The notes: generated from the sequence alone by a model not told the origin. Positions 1 through 9,301 are shown, counted from the first letter of the stretch. The stretch: DNA of 64,000 bases from Nocardia speluncae NBRC 108251 (GCF_001613245.1 NZ_BDBZ01000018.1:62001-126000); one strand, 5' to 3'. A program made the numbers and translations.

Positions 1-1
1 G

Positions 2-712
2 TGGGGAGTGGACGGGGCCGTGGCGACCCCCGTGCAGCAGGGGGCAGAGCATTGGCAGCGGTTGCGCGATTCCGGCGTGCCGATCGTGCTCGTCAACCGA
101 GGGCTGGAGGGCTTCGACTCCGATTTCGTCGGTGTCGACCACGAACGGGGCACCTACGAAGCCGTCTCCCACCTGCTCGGCACCGGCGCCACCAGCATTC
201 ATCTCCTCGAAGAGGACGTGCCGTTCTCCTCGGCGGCCGACCGGCGGGCGGGGTTCCACCGGGCGCTCACCGAACACAACATTGCGGTGCAGGACGACAC
301 CGTCACTCTGGTGCCGCCGTCGACCGACGAGCGGCGGGCGCTGCCGTGGGATCCGGCCGCTGCCTACCGGTGTGCCCAGCAGTTGGTGAGCAGGCTCGAA
401 CCGGGCGCGGCGGTAGTGACGGGCAGCGACTATTTCGCACTCGGTCTGTACCGCGCACTGGCCGAGAAGGGGATAGACGTGCCCGCGCACGTCTCGGTGA
501 TCGGGCACGGTGACCTGCCGTTCGCCGCATATCTCCAACCCACGCTGGCCAGTGTCCGCCCCCCGGCCGACGAGATCGGCGCCCGCGCCGCGGAACTGCT
601 GCTCGAACGCATTCAGGGTTCGACCGCCCCGCCCGCGACCATCTACCTCCCGCCGGAGCTGAAGATTCGCGCCTCGGCCGGCGGCGACCGCAACGAACCG
701 AGAGGAAAATAG
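2..712 (+). CDS. LacI-family transcriptional regulator, C-terminal part (5' end outside window)
   Basis: The reading frame is open from the first bases of the window, so the N-terminal LacI helix-turn-helix lies upstream and is not seen. The visible 230 or so residues look like the periplasmic-binding-protein-like effector domain of LacI/GalR regulators: a segment with VNRGLEGFDSDFVGVDHERG, a TGSDYFALGLYRALAEKGIDVP helix, and the typical end SVIGHGD followed by an ASVRPPADEIGARAAELLLERI motif. Such domains bind a sugar or related effector and relieve repression. It ends 2 bp before the next gene, so it is probably co-transcribed with, and regulates, the catabolic operon that follows. The effector cannot be read from sequence. 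The family call is firm; the target genes are inferred from position. Confidence 0.85.
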   Translation, partial: WGVDGAVATPVQQGAEHWQRLRDSGVPIVLVNRGLEGFDSDFVGVDHERGTYEAVSHLLGTGATSIHLLEEDVPFSSAADRRAGFHRALTEHNIAVQDDTVTLVPPSTDERRALPWDPAAAYRCAQQLVSRLEPGAAVVTGSDYFALGLYRALAEKGIDVPAHVSVIGHGDLPFAAYLQPTLASVRPPADEIGARAAELLLERIQGSTAPPATIYLPPELKIRASAGGDRNEPRGK

Positions 713-714
713 CG

Positions 715-2106
715 ATGCCGAACGTGGAAAAACGCCAGACGACGGTGCATGAACCGGCCCGGGAGATCCCGGTTGTGGCCGATGTCGATGTCCTCGTGGT
801 CGGCGGTGGACCTGCCGGTGTCTGTGCCGCTGTTGCCGCCGCCCGAGCGGGAGCGAGCACCTTCCTGCTCGAGCGGCACGGCTTTCTCGGTGGGATGTGG
901 ACCGCCGGCATGGTTCTCACACTCGCCGGTTACAACTCCTGGCTGCGGCCCTACCACCGGTGCGTGGACGGTGTCCCCGCAGAGTGGCTGGCGCGCGCCG
1001 CGAAACAGGGCGGTGCGGTCGACGGTGACGGCTGGGTGTTGAACTCCGACCCGGAAGTGATGAAACGGGTCGCCGACGAAATGATCGAAACCGAGGGCAT
1101 CGGCCTGCTGCTGCACACCTGGGGCGCTCGCCCGATCGTCGAGAACGGTGCTGTACGAGGGGTTTTCGTCGAGAATGTCGACGGCCGGCGCGCCATTCGC
1201 GCCGCGGTCACCGTCGACTGCACCGGTAACGGCGATATCGTGGCCGGCGCCGGTGCCGACTGGGTCAAGGGCAACACGTTGCAGCCGATGACCATGCCGT
1301 TCCGCGTCGGCGATGTGACACCGGATCCCGGACGCGAGCACGCCGCACCGGTGCGCATCCCCATCGGCCCGGAGGCGACCCTGCTGCAGGAGCCGCTGCT
1401 GGGCCGGTATGCCTCCACGCGTCGCGATATCGATCTCGATGTGACCGCCATGCGGGCGGCCCGCTCCCGGGGGGAACTGCCCCCCTTCGGCGGCCCGTGG
1501 TTCGGTGGTATGGAGAAAGATGTCGCCTGGGTGAATACCACCCGGGTCATCGGCGATGCCTCCGACGCGGCGGAACTCACCCGCGCCGAGATCACCGGCC
1601 GCAAGGACACCGTGGTCATGCTCGACGCGCTGCGCGAGCACAGCCCGGCATTCGCGAACGGGCGGCTGCTGCAAACGAGTACCCAGATCGGTGTGCGCGA
1701 GACCCGGCGCCTGCTCGGGACCTATACGCTCACCGGCGACGATATCCGCGCCGATGCCCGGTTCGACGACGGCATCGCGGTCGGCTGCTGGCCGATCGAT
1801 GTGCATCCGGCCGGGGACGTCGGGGTGCACGCCATGTACGTGCCGCTCCCGTACGAGATTCCGTACCGCAGCCTGCTCCCGCGCACCACCGACGGACTGC
1901 TCGTCGCCGGCCGCTGTATCTCGGTGGACCGCGAAGCGCTCGGCTCCGCGCGGGTGGGTGCCACCTGTGCTGCGACAGGGCAGGCCGCAGGTGTGGCCGC
2001 GGCGCTCGCGGCGGCCGGCGGGAAACAGCCGCGGCAGCTGGGCGGTACGGAACTCCGGACAGCGATCCAGGAACAAGGCGGCCGCGTGACGTCGCCGGTG
2101 CAGTAG
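715..2106 (+). CDS. FAD-dependent oxidoreductase
   Basis: The 463-residue protein has a dinucleotide-binding fold near its start: the GGGPAG loop lies at residues 30-35, followed by the acidic end of beta-2 in LLERHG. A second FAD-contacting stretch (TVDCTGNGDIVAGAGADW) and a C-terminal LLVAGRCISVDREALGSARVG block match the FAD-dependent oxidoreductase family (Pfam FAD_oxidored, PF12831) that often sits in sugar or organic-acid catabolic clusters. It starts 2 bp after the regulator and has an AGAGGA ribosome-binding site ahead of ATG. No membrane segment or export signal is seen, so it is probably cytoplasmic. The substrate is unknown; the neighbours suggest oxidation of an imported polyol, sugar or sugar acid. 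Confidence 0.85.
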   Translation: MPNVEKRQTTVHEPAREIPVVADVDVLVVGGGPAGVCAAVAAARAGASTFLLERHGFLGGMWTAGMVLTLAGYNSWLRPYHRCVDGVPAEWLARAAKQGGAVDGDGWVLNSDPEVMKRVADEMIETEGIGLLLHTWGARPIVENGAVRGVFVENVDGRRAIRAAVTVDCTGNGDIVAGAGADWVKGNTLQPMTMPFRVGDVTPDPGREHAAPVRIPIGPEATLLQEPLLGRYASTRRDIDLDVTAMRAARSRGELPPFGGPWFGGMEKDVAWVNTTRVIGDASDAAELTRAEITGRKDTVVMLDALREHSPAFANGRLLQTSTQIGVRETRRLLGTYTLTGDDIRADARFDDGIAVGCWPIDVHPAGDVGVHAMYVPLPYEIPYRSLLPRTTDGLLVAGRCISVDREALGSARVGATCAATGQAAGVAAALAAAGGKQPRQLGGTELRTAIQEQGGRVTSPVQ

Positions 2107-2125
2107 AAGATCTCAGGAGAACGCA

Positions 2126-3499
2126 GTGCGCAGCGACGTAGCGGCCGAAAGCCGGAAAATATCCCCGCAGGCCCGGAAGGTGCTCGTAGCGGCGGGCATC
2201 GGTCATTTCATCGAATGGTACGACGTCGGCATCTACGGGCTGCTGGCGACGTTCCTGGCCGCGAATTTCTTCGTCTCCGGAGACCCGACGACGGCGCTAC
2301 TGGCTACCTTCGCCGTCTCCGCCGTCGGTTTCGTGTTGCGGCCGCTCGGCGGTCTTTTCTTCGGACCGCTCGGTGACCGCATCGGCCGGCAGCGCACGCT
2401 GGCCATCGTGGTGCTGCTGACGTCGGGTTCGACGTTCGCGATGGGTGTGCTGCCCACCTACGACAGTGTGGGCATCCTCGCGCCCGTACTGCTCGTGATC
2501 GCAAGGATGGTGCAGGGTTTCGGCGCCGGCGGGGAGACCTCCAACGCGGTGGCGCTGCTGTTCGAGTACTCGCCGCGCACCCGCCGGGGATTCATGACGA
2601 GCTGGATGGACGGGATCGGGTTCATCGCCACCGTGGCCGGGTCCGCGCTCGCGCTCGCCTTGATCACGGTGCTCGGCGACGATGCGATGACCGGCTGGGG
2701 CTGGCGGATCCCGTTCCTGATCGCGCTGCCGCTGGGTCTCGTCGGCCTGTATATCCGGATGAAACTGGAGGATTCGCCGGAGTTCCGGGAGTTGGAAGCC
2801 GCGGGCGAAGTCGCGGAATCACCCACCAAGGAGGCGTTCCGTACCGGCTACAAGGCGATGCTGGTGCTGTGCGGGGTGCTGCTGCTCAAGGCGATCGCGC
2901 ACTGGGCGCTGGTGTCGTTCCTGCCGAGCTTCCTCAGCGGCGACCTCGGATTCAGCACGTCCCAGGCCTTCGCGATCACGACCGTCACCATCGGTGCCAC
3001 CGCCATCGCCGTACCGATCATGGGTGCCGTCTCCGACCGTATCGGCCGTAAACCGATGCTCGTCGCGGGCAGTGCCGGGTTCGTCGTGCTCAGCTGGCCG
3101 GCGTTCTATCTGATGTCGGTGGGCAATGTCGTGCTGGCGATCGTCGCCATGCTGATTCTGGGCCTGCTGATCGCGGTGTTCGACGGTGCATTGAGTGCGA
3201 TGATGGCCGAGCAGTTCCCCGCGCGGATTCGCAGTGGTGCGATGGCCATTCCGTACAACCTGGTGGTCGCGGCGTTCGGTGGCACGGTTCCCTACGTGGC
3301 CACGTGGCTGGTATCCACTACCGGAAGTAAGCTTTCGCCCGCCTTCTACGTGATGCTGCTGTCTGCTGTCACCTTGGGGGTCGCGATAACGTCGATCCGC
3401 GAAACCGCCCCGGGCCGGGCTTCGAGCGCGCCCGGCGCGGACCGTCTGCCCGCCACCGCGCACCGCGGTGCCGACACCACCTCGAACGGAATATCGTGA
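2126..3499 (+). CDS. MFS transporter, metabolite:H+ symporter (MHS) type
   Basis: The 457-residue protein has about twelve hydrophobic segments. The N-terminal GHFIEWYDVGIYGLL signature and the cytoplasmic loop LGDRIGRQRTL between TM2 and TM3, repeated as SDRIGRKPML in the second half, place it in the metabolite:H+ symporter branch of the major facilitator superfamily (relatives: KgtP, ShiA, ProP). These import organic acids, shikimate-like compounds or betaines with protons. The GTG start has an AGGAG site six bases upstream. The stop overlaps the next start by GTGA, so translation is coupled to the dehydrogenase. It is the likely importer for the substrate of this operon; its specificity is not known. 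Confidence 0.9.
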   Translation: MRSDVAAESRKISPQARKVLVAAGIGHFIEWYDVGIYGLLATFLAANFFVSGDPTTALLATFAVSAVGFVLRPLGGLFFGPLGDRIGRQRTLAIVVLLTSGSTFAMGVLPTYDSVGILAPVLLVIARMVQGFGAGGETSNAVALLFEYSPRTRRGFMTSWMDGIGFIATVAGSALALALITVLGDDAMTGWGWRIPFLIALPLGLVGLYIRMKLEDSPEFRELEAAGEVAESPTKEAFRTGYKAMLVLCGVLLLKAIAHWALVSFLPSFLSGDLGFSTSQAFAITTVTIGATAIAVPIMGAVSDRIGRKPMLVAGSAGFVVLSWPAFYLMSVGNVVLAIVAMLILGLLIAVFDGALSAMMAEQFPARIRSGAMAIPYNLVVAAFGGTVPYVATWLVSTTGSKLSPAFYVMLLSAVTLGVAITSIRETAPGRASSAPGADRLPATAHRGADTTSNGIS

Positions 3500-4536
3500 C
3501 CATGCCTGCGCAGAACCGCCGGGTGCTCGTCCGATCCATCGACGACATCACCCTCGAAGAGGTGCCCGTACCCCGGCCGGGCGATAACGAACTCCTCATT
3601 CGCAGCACCGTCGTGGGAGTGTGCGGATCCGATACGCATGCCGCCCTGGGACACCACCCCTTCATCGACCTGCCCTACCGGCCCGGCCACGAGGTGGTCG
3701 GCGTGGTCGAGGCCGCCGGTGCGCGGGCCGGCGGCTTCGCTCCGGGCGACCGCGTGATCATCGAGCCGAACCTGTATTGCGGCCGCTGCGCCCAATGCCG
3801 TTCCGGCCGCTACAACATCTGCCGGCAGCTGGAGGTGTTCGGCTGTCAGACCCCCGGCGGGATGGCCGAGCTGTTCACGATCGCCGCCGGCCGAGTGCAC
3901 CGGGTGCCCGACGAGATGTCCGACCTCCAGGCGGCACTCGTCGAACCACTCGCCACACCCGTTCACGCCGTCGCCAAAGCCGGTGATCTCACCGGCCGGA
4001 CCGTTGCCGTCCTGGGCGCCGGCCCCATCGGACTACTCGTCCTGGCCGCGGCCCGGCACGCCGGTGCCGCCGGAATCGTCGCAACCGACCTGCTGGACAC
4101 GAAACGAGAGCGGGCCGTGCGGCTCGGCGCCGACGAGGCGCTCCCGGCCGACGCGGCGGACCTGACCGAGCAGGCGCAGGCCGTCCTCGGCGGTCCGGCC
4201 GATGTGGTCTTCGACTGTGTGGCCCGCGAACAATCCATGGCCCAGGCCGTCGATCTCGTCGCCAAGGGCGGCCGGATCATCGTCGTCGGCGTCGGCGCCG
4301 CCGGGGCTACTCCGATCCGGCTGGATCTGGTGCAGGATCGGGAGATCCGCATCGAAGGTTCCCTCATGTATACCGTCGGCGATTACCGCGCCGCCTTCGA
4401 CCTGATCACCTCGGGCATCGTCGATGCCGAGGCAATCGTCACCGCCACCTACCCGTTGGAGGAAGCGGGAGCGGCCTTTGCCGCAGCGCTGCGGCCGGAG
4501 CACGTCAAGGTGCTGGTCACCGTGGCTGCACCATGA
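3496..4536 (+). CDS. Zinc-dependent alcohol/polyol dehydrogenase
   Basis: This is a 346-residue medium-chain dehydrogenase (sorbitol/threonine dehydrogenase-like). The catalytic zinc site shows as GVCGSD and the GHE motif. The structural zinc lobe has four cysteines within EPNLYCGRCAQCRSGRYNIC. The nucleotide-binding fold shows VLGAGPIGLL. The family oxidises a secondary alcohol to a ketone with NAD(P)+. GTG at the coordinate given overlaps the transporter stop; an ATG two codons later is the alternative start. It overlaps the kinase start by ATGA. With the PfkB kinase behind it, the simplest reading is polyol to ketose to ketose phosphate, or the equivalent for a sugar acid. The substrate is inferred only. 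Confidence 0.9.
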   Translation: MTMPAQNRRVLVRSIDDITLEEVPVPRPGDNELLIRSTVVGVCGSDTHAALGHHPFIDLPYRPGHEVVGVVEAAGARAGGFAPGDRVIIEPNLYCGRCAQCRSGRYNICRQLEVFGCQTPGGMAELFTIAAGRVHRVPDEMSDLQAALVEPLATPVHAVAKAGDLTGRTVAVLGAGPIGLLVLAAARHAGAAGIVATDLLDTKRERAVRLGADEALPADAADLTEQAQAVLGGPADVVFDCVAREQSMAQAVDLVAKGGRIIVVGVGAAGATPIRLDLVQDREIRIEGSLMYTVGDYRAAFDLITSGIVDAEAIVTATYPLEEAGAAFAAALRPEHVKVLVTVAAP

Positions 4537-5474
4537 TCGTCGTCGCCGGTGAGGCATTGATCGACCTGGTGCCCCAGGTGAGCGGAGACGCCTCGGCACC
4601 GCTGTTGCCCGCCCGTGGTGGCGGGCCGTACAACACAGCCATCGGACTCGCTCGTCTCGGCTCCACCGTTTCCTTCTGCTCGCGGATCTCGACCGACGCC
4701 TTCGGTGTATCGCTCACCGACCGGCTTGCTGTGGAGCAGGTATCCCTGGACCTGGTGCAGCGCGGACCGGAGCCGACCACGCTGGCCGTCGCGTCCCTCG
4801 GCGCGGATGGCTCGGCGGCGTACACCTTCTACTGCGAGGGCACCGCCGACCGGCTGTTCACCCTCCCGGGGCCGTTACCCGCCGAGACCCGGGCGGTATC
4901 GTTCGGCACCTGTTCACTGGTGCTCGAACCTGGGGCAAGTGCCTATACGGAGCTGATGCGCCGGGAAGCGCGACTCGGGCGGTTCATCGCACTGGACCCC
5001 AACATTCGCGCCGGACTCATCGCGGATCCGGACGCCTATCGGGCCCGCTTCGGCCGGATGTTGCCGTCGGTTTCCCTGCTCAAGCTCAGCGAGGAAGACG
5101 CGCAGTGGCTCGGGTACGACCTCGCCGGCTGGCTGGCGGCCGGTCCGGGCGCCGTCGTGGTGACTCGGGGCGATGCGGGCCTGACCGTCCATACGAGAGC
5201 GGGCGAGTACTCGGTGCCAGGTGAACCCGTACGTGTCGTCGACACCATCGGTGCCGGCGATTCGGTGAACGCCGCGCTCCTGCATGCCCTTTCCGAACTG
5301 GACCTGCTGTCCGCCGGCGCGCTGGCCGGTGTACCCGAGACCACCTGGCGGCAGATACTGGATTTCGCTGCCCGTGCTGCCGCCGTCACCTGCGCGCGTG
5401 CGGGTGCCGAACCGCCCTGTGCACACGAACTCTCGGCCGTCGATCTCGGCCGGCCCTCTCGTTCGGTGCCTTGA
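4533..5474 (+). CDS. PfkB-family carbohydrate kinase
   Basis: This 313-residue ribokinase/fructokinase-like enzyme transfers phosphate from ATP to a sugar hydroxyl. The N-terminal glycine motif is seen in ARGGGPYNTAIGLARLG. The C-terminal signature DTIGAGDSVNAALLHAL contains the anion hole and the catalytic Asp. A kinase-typical LKLSEEDAQWLG segment lies between them. The ATGA overlap with the dehydrogenase makes it the last gene of the operon; the next gene is convergent, and the 238-bp gap after it holds nothing I recognise. Probable substrates are fructose-like ketoses or 2-keto-3-deoxy acids; the sequence alone does not decide. Confidence 0.88.
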   Translation: MIVVAGEALIDLVPQVSGDASAPLLPARGGGPYNTAIGLARLGSTVSFCSRISTDAFGVSLTDRLAVEQVSLDLVQRGPEPTTLAVASLGADGSAAYTFYCEGTADRLFTLPGPLPAETRAVSFGTCSLVLEPGASAYTELMRREARLGRFIALDPNIRAGLIADPDAYRARFGRMLPSVSLLKLSEEDAQWLGYDLAGWLAAGPGAVVVTRGDAGLTVHTRAGEYSVPGEPVRVVDTIGAGDSVNAALLHALSELDLLSAGALAGVPETTWRQILDFAARAAAVTCARAGAEPPCAHELSAVDLGRPSRSVP

Positions 5475-5712
5475 CGGCGGGCGTTGCGTGTTCTGCAGTG
5501 GCCCGTGTGCCGAGGTCGATTTCGGTCGGCCACTTGGCCGGTAGGTCGACGAAGGTTCTGCGGAGCGGGTGCGCCGGCGTCGAACTCCGGCTGACACTCG
5601 CCGTTCTCCGACCGGCTCGGGGTAGTTCGCCGGCCGCCGTTCGGTTACCGGTAGTCCCGGCCGAGCTTCCCCGTACGGCGGCGCCGCCGGTGACGAACCG
5701 CGGTGCGCCGGC

Positions 5713-6609
5713 TCATTTCTCCGGTACCGCGGCGTCTGCGCCGCGGACTCGGCGTGCCCCGCGCAGAGCCGCGGTCAACAGCTGCTTCGTCGTCGGGTGC
5801 TGTGGAGTGCGCAGCACCTGCATGGTGGGTCCCTGTTCGACGATTGCGCCGTCGGCCATGACGAGGACGCGATCGCAGGTGTGCGCGGCGAGCGCGAGAT
5901 CGTGGGTGATGTGCAGGATCGCTGTACCGTGGTCGCGGGCGAGAGCGCCCATCAGCCGCGATACTTCGGCACGCAGGGGGGCGTCGAGCATGCCGGTCGG
6001 CTCGTCGGCGAGGATCACTGCCGGCCGTGTCACGATCGCCCGGGCGAAGGCGGCGCGCTGGCGTTCACCGCCCGACAGTTCGTGTGGGAACCGGCGGGCG
6101 TAGCGCTCAGGGGTGAGGCCGACTGCGAGCAAGGCCGACCGGGCGGCTTCCCTCCGGGTCGACCTGTCGCCGATGCGGTGGATCACAAGGGGTTCGGCGA
6201 CGATATCGAGGATGCGGCGATGCGGCGGCAGGGACGCGTACGGATCCTGCATTACGAGGTGTACCGCGCGGCGGGCTGCGCGGCGGACGGACGCGGCGGC
6301 TGCGAGCAGATCGACACGATCGGATCGGTGGCCGCCGCGCGCCGGGATATCGAGCAGTGCCGACCCGGCCGCCGGGACAACGAGCCCGGCAATCGCTTTC
6401 GCGATGGTCGATTTACCCGCCCCGGAGCCGCCGACGAGGGCCACGGTCTCGCCGGCCCGGAGTTCGAGGTGCACATCGCGCACGGTGACGGTTTCGCCGT
6501 ACCGCACCGTCAGCCCGGTTACGCGCAGAACCGGTGCGCGCCGGTGCGGCGGGCGATAATCGTTGCCGGCCGCCTCCGCGGTCCGGATCATTTCGGTCGT
6601 CATCGTCAC
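5713..6609 (-). CDS. Oligopeptide/nickel-type ABC transporter ATP-binding protein
   Basis: The 298-residue ATPase shows Walker A GGSGAGKST, signature LSGGERQRAAFARA and Walker B VILADEPTGMLDA, in the DppF/OppF/NikE pattern. The C-terminal tail (VEQGPTMQVLRTPQHPTTKQLL) is also typical of this family. The GTG start overlaps the preceding stop by GTGA; an ATG two codons in is the alternative. It is the last gene of a four-gene importer operon and energises transport together with the ATPase domain fused to the upstream permease. No iron box precedes it, so its predicted iron control comes through the operon promoter near 11.1 kb. Confidence 0.9.
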   Translation of the reverse strand: MTMTTEMIRTAEAAGNDYRPPHRRAPVLRVTGLTVRYGETVTVRDVHLELRAGETVALVGGSGAGKSTIAKAIAGLVVPAAGSALLDIPARGGHRSDRVDLLAAAASVRRAARRAVHLVMQDPYASLPPHRRILDIVAEPLVIHRIGDRSTRREAARSALLAVGLTPERYARRFPHELSGGERQRAAFARAIVTRPAVILADEPTGMLDAPLRAEVSRLMGALARDHGTAILHITHDLALAAHTCDRVLVMADGAIVEQGPTMQVLRTPQHPTTKQLLTAALRGARRVRGADAAVPEK

Positions 6610-8306
6610 CGGACCTTCTCGAATGCGCTCATATCGGGCATCGCGCCCATCAGGTCGCGGGTGTAGGGATGCTGTGGATCGGCCAGTACGGTGTCGGTAT
6701 CGCCCTGCTCGACCACCCTGCTCGCGCGCATGACGGCGGCGCGGTCGGCGGTCTGCGCAACGACCGGCAGGTCGTGCGTGACGATCAGTACGGTCAGGCG
6801 TAGCCGGGTCCGCAACTCGTCCAGTAGGTCGAGGATCTCCTGCTGGACGAGTATGTCCAGGCCGCTGGTGGGCTCGTCGGCGACCAGCAGATCGGGTGAG
6901 TTCGCCAGTGCGATGGCGATAACGACCCGCTGCCGCTGCCCGCCCGAAAGTTCATGAGGGAAAGCCCGGTATCTGTCCGCCGGCAATCCCACCATCCGCA
7001 GTAGTTCGCGGGCGCGTTCCTGAGCGCGGTCGCGGGTCATGTCGGTATGGACCAGGACCGCCTCGCGGATCTGGTCGCCGATGCGGTGCACGGGATTGAG
7101 TGCCGATTGTGCTTCCTGCGGTACGAGGCCGATACGCGCGCCTAGCAGGGCGCGACGCTCGCGGTGGCCGAGGTCGAGTAGATCGACGCCGTCGAGCCGG
7201 ATACGTCCCGAAACGACCCGGGCCGCCGCGGGCATGAGCCCCACGATCGCGGCCGCGACGGTCGATTTGCCCGAGCCCGATTCGCCGACCAGACCGAGAA
7301 CCTGCCCACGGGGTATCACCAGATCGACCTCGGTGCACCCGCCACCCGTGGTCTCGCCTTCGCCGTAGCGCACCGTGAGTCCTTCGACCCGGAGCAGGGC
7401 GTCGTCCGCGCCGCCCTCCGGATCAGTGGTGGCCGGCGCGGGGCGGCCGGGCTTGCCGGGCCGGACGATTCGGCGGGTGACTCCGCCCGCCGTGCGCTCC
7501 ACGGCGCCACCGGCGAGCGCGAAACCCAGCACGGTCAGCCCGATGAGTACCCCCGGTGGTACGACCCACCAGAGCCAGGCGTCGGTGAGGAAGGCGCTGC
7601 GGCCGTTGGCGACGCTCAGCATCATGCCCCAGCTCATGGAGGTGATATCGCCGAGACCGAGGAAGGCGAGCGACGCCTCCAGCAGTACCGCGTTCTTGAC
7701 CGCGAGTACGAGCTGCGGCACGACGAGTACGCCGACAGCCGCAACGATATGCCGGACGAGGACATAGCTGTGGCGGGCGCCCATGGCGCGCAGCGCCTGG
7801 ATATGGTCGCGCTCTCGTACACTGAGCACCTGGGCGCGCAGCTCGCGGGCCACCGGCGCCCAGAGTGCGATGGAGATGACGAAGATCTGCGTGACGATCC
7901 CGGGCCCGGCCAGCACGCCGATCACCAGGGTGAGTGGTACGACGGGCAGCGACAGGACCACGTCGACGATGCGCATGAGCACGGTATCGGTGACCCCGCG
8001 CAGGTAGCCGGCTGTGATGCCGACTGCCATACCGATCAGGGTCGCCGCGACGGCGGCGATGAATCCCACCAGGAGCGAGGGGCGCGCGCCGTATACGAGA
8101 ATGCTGAGCAGGTCGTGGCCGACATCGTCGGCGCCGAGCAGATGCGCTGCCGACGGTGCGGCGAACGGTCGCGTAACCCGTTCACCCGGGTCGTACGGCG
8201 CGAGCCAGGGGGCGAAGATCGCGACGGCGCACAAGATGAGCACGATGCCGATACCGATACGGCTCGTGACCGACAGTGATCGCCAACCGGTGCGCAGACG
8301 CGTCAT
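6606..8306 (-). CDS. ABC transporter permease/ATP-binding fusion (DppC-DppD type)
   Basis: This 566-residue polypeptide joins two usually separate subunits. Residues about 1-285 are a DppC/OppC-type permease with an N-terminal membrane segment (ISRIGIGIVLILCAVAIFA), the motif ARPSLLVGFIAAVAATLIG and further membrane spans. Residues about 315-566 are an ABC ATPase with Walker A GESGSGKST, signature LSGGQRQRVVIAIAL and Walker B LLVADEPTSGLD. I start it at the ATG giving MTRLRTGW, which overlaps the stop of the upstream permease by ATGA; the frame stays open further upstream but there encodes only low-complexity Arg/Ala-rich sequence inside the neighbouring gene. Permease-ATPase fusions of this class occur in Actinobacteria. 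It probably heterodimerises with the DppB-like and DppF-like subunits. Confidence 0.88.
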   Translation of the reverse strand: MTRLRTGWRSLSVTSRIGIGIVLILCAVAIFAPWLAPYDPGERVTRPFAAPSAAHLLGADDVGHDLLSILVYGARPSLLVGFIAAVAATLIGMAVGITAGYLRGVTDTVLMRIVDVVLSLPVVPLTLVIGVLAGPGIVTQIFVISIALWAPVARELRAQVLSVRERDHIQALRAMGARHSYVLVRHIVAAVGVLVVPQLVLAVKNAVLLEASLAFLGLGDITSMSWGMMLSVANGRSAFLTDAWLWWVVPPGVLIGLTVLGFALAGGAVERTAGGVTRRIVRPGKPGRPAPATTDPEGGADDALLRVEGLTVRYGEGETTGGGCTEVDLVIPRGQVLGLVGESGSGKSTVAAAIVGLMPAAARVVSGRIRLDGVDLLDLGHRERRALLGARIGLVPQEAQSALNPVHRIGDQIREAVLVHTDMTRDRAQERARELLRMVGLPADRYRAFPHELSGGQRQRVVIAIALANSPDLLVADEPTSGLDILVQQEILDLLDELRTRLRLTVLIVTHDLPVVAQTADRAAVMRASRVVEQGDTDTVLADPQHPYTRDLMGAMPDMSAFEKVR

Positions 8307-9301
8307 GCGGGGACCACCTGTCGTGTGTGCCGGACGCGCGGGTCGAGCAGTGGGTAGAACAGATCGGCGAGGATATTCGCCAGGACCACGCCGATCGTGG
8401 CGAGCAGGAACGCGCCCTGCAGCATCGGGTAGTCGCGCGCGGCGACCGCGTCGGCGATGACCTTCCCCAGGCCCGGGTACGAGAACACGGTTTCGACCAC
8501 GACGGCGCCGGAGACGAGGGCACCGGCGGCCATCGAGGCGTTGGTCGCGATGGGCAGCAGCGCGGTACGCAGGGCATGTCCGGTGGCGACGCGGCGTTCG
8601 GGCAGGCCTTTGGCGCGGGCGAGCCGGATGAACGGCTCGCCCAGCACCGTGGTCATCGATGCGCGGGCGAGCAGGTAGTAGGTGCCGATCGAGGTGATGA
8701 TCATCGTCAGCAGCGGCATGATCAGCCGGCGGCCGGATTCGACCAGCCAGGCGAAGGTTTCGTCGGGCAGCTCCGCCGAAGCGTACGACGGCAGCCAGCC
8801 GAGCTGGGCGGAGAAGACGGTGATCAGCAGCATGGCGACCCAGAACCCGGGCATCGAGTCGACGGCCAATACACCGATGAGCGTGCCTTTGTCCTTCCCA
8901 GGGCGTCCGGCTTCGCGCCGCCACGCCGACCACGCTCCGAGCAGGGATCCCACGATGATCGCCCCGATGAGACCGAGCCCGACCAGCGTCAGCGACCAGG
9001 GCAGCCGTTCCATGAGAACATCGGCCACGGGCCGGTTGTGAACGGTCGAGAGGCCGAGGTCGCCGTGCAGTAGATCGGTCCAGAACCGTCCGTATTGCAC
9101 AAGAATTGGATCGTCGAGTCCGTACAGGGCGCCGAGTTCGGCGAGGACTTCCGGACTGGGATCACCTTCGCCGGTGAACATGACCAGGGCCGGGTCGCCC
9201 GGAGCCAGCCGCGGCAGTGCGAAGTTGAGGGTTACGGCCACCCACAGCACTACGGCGTACTGCCCGAGCCGCGAGAGCCAGGATCTGTCCGGCCTCTTCA
9301 T
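8303..9301 (-). CDS. ABC transporter permease (DppB/NikB type)
   Basis: The 332-residue integral membrane subunit starts with an N-terminal helix (LGQYAVVLWVAVTLNFALPRL) and the extracytoplasmic block APGDPALVMF typical of DppB/OppB/NikB. A GDLGLSTVHNRPVADVLMERLPWSL segment and a late EAA-like loop follow. I chose the ATG giving MKRPDRSW because a GAGAGGA site lies eight bases ahead; an in-frame upstream start (MRAAGRLRSS) is possible. Its stop overlaps the permease/ATPase fusion by ATGA. It forms the channel with the fused DppC-like domain. The cargo is unknown; nickel, peptide or metallophore-type substrates fit the family. Confidence 0.9.
   Translation of the reverse strand: MKRPDRSWLSRLGQYAVVLWVAVTLNFALPRLAPGDPALVMFTGEGDPSPEVLAELGALYGLDDPILVQYGRFWTDLLHGDLGLSTVHNRPVADVLMERLPWSLTLVGLGLIGAIIVGSLLGAWSAWRREAGRPGKDKGTLIGVLAVDSMPGFWVAMLLITVFSAQLGWLPSYASAELPDETFAWLVESGRRLIMPLLTMIITSIGTYYLLARASMTTVLGEPFIRLARAKGLPERRVATGHALRTALLPIATNASMAAGALVSGAVVVETVFSYPGLGKVIADAVAARDYPMLQGAFLLATIGVVLANILADLFYPLLDPRVRHTRQVVPA

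Noticed and set aside
643..2076. 477-codon minus-strand frame opposite the FAD oxidoreductase
   Set aside because: The plus strand has GGGPAG and the oxidoreductase pattern; the minus frame is an antisense shadow.
8307..8933. Upstream extension of the permease/ATPase fusion
   Set aside because: This part of the frame is Arg/Ala-rich and overlaps the DppB-like gene; the ATGA overlap at 8303-8306 fixes a better start.
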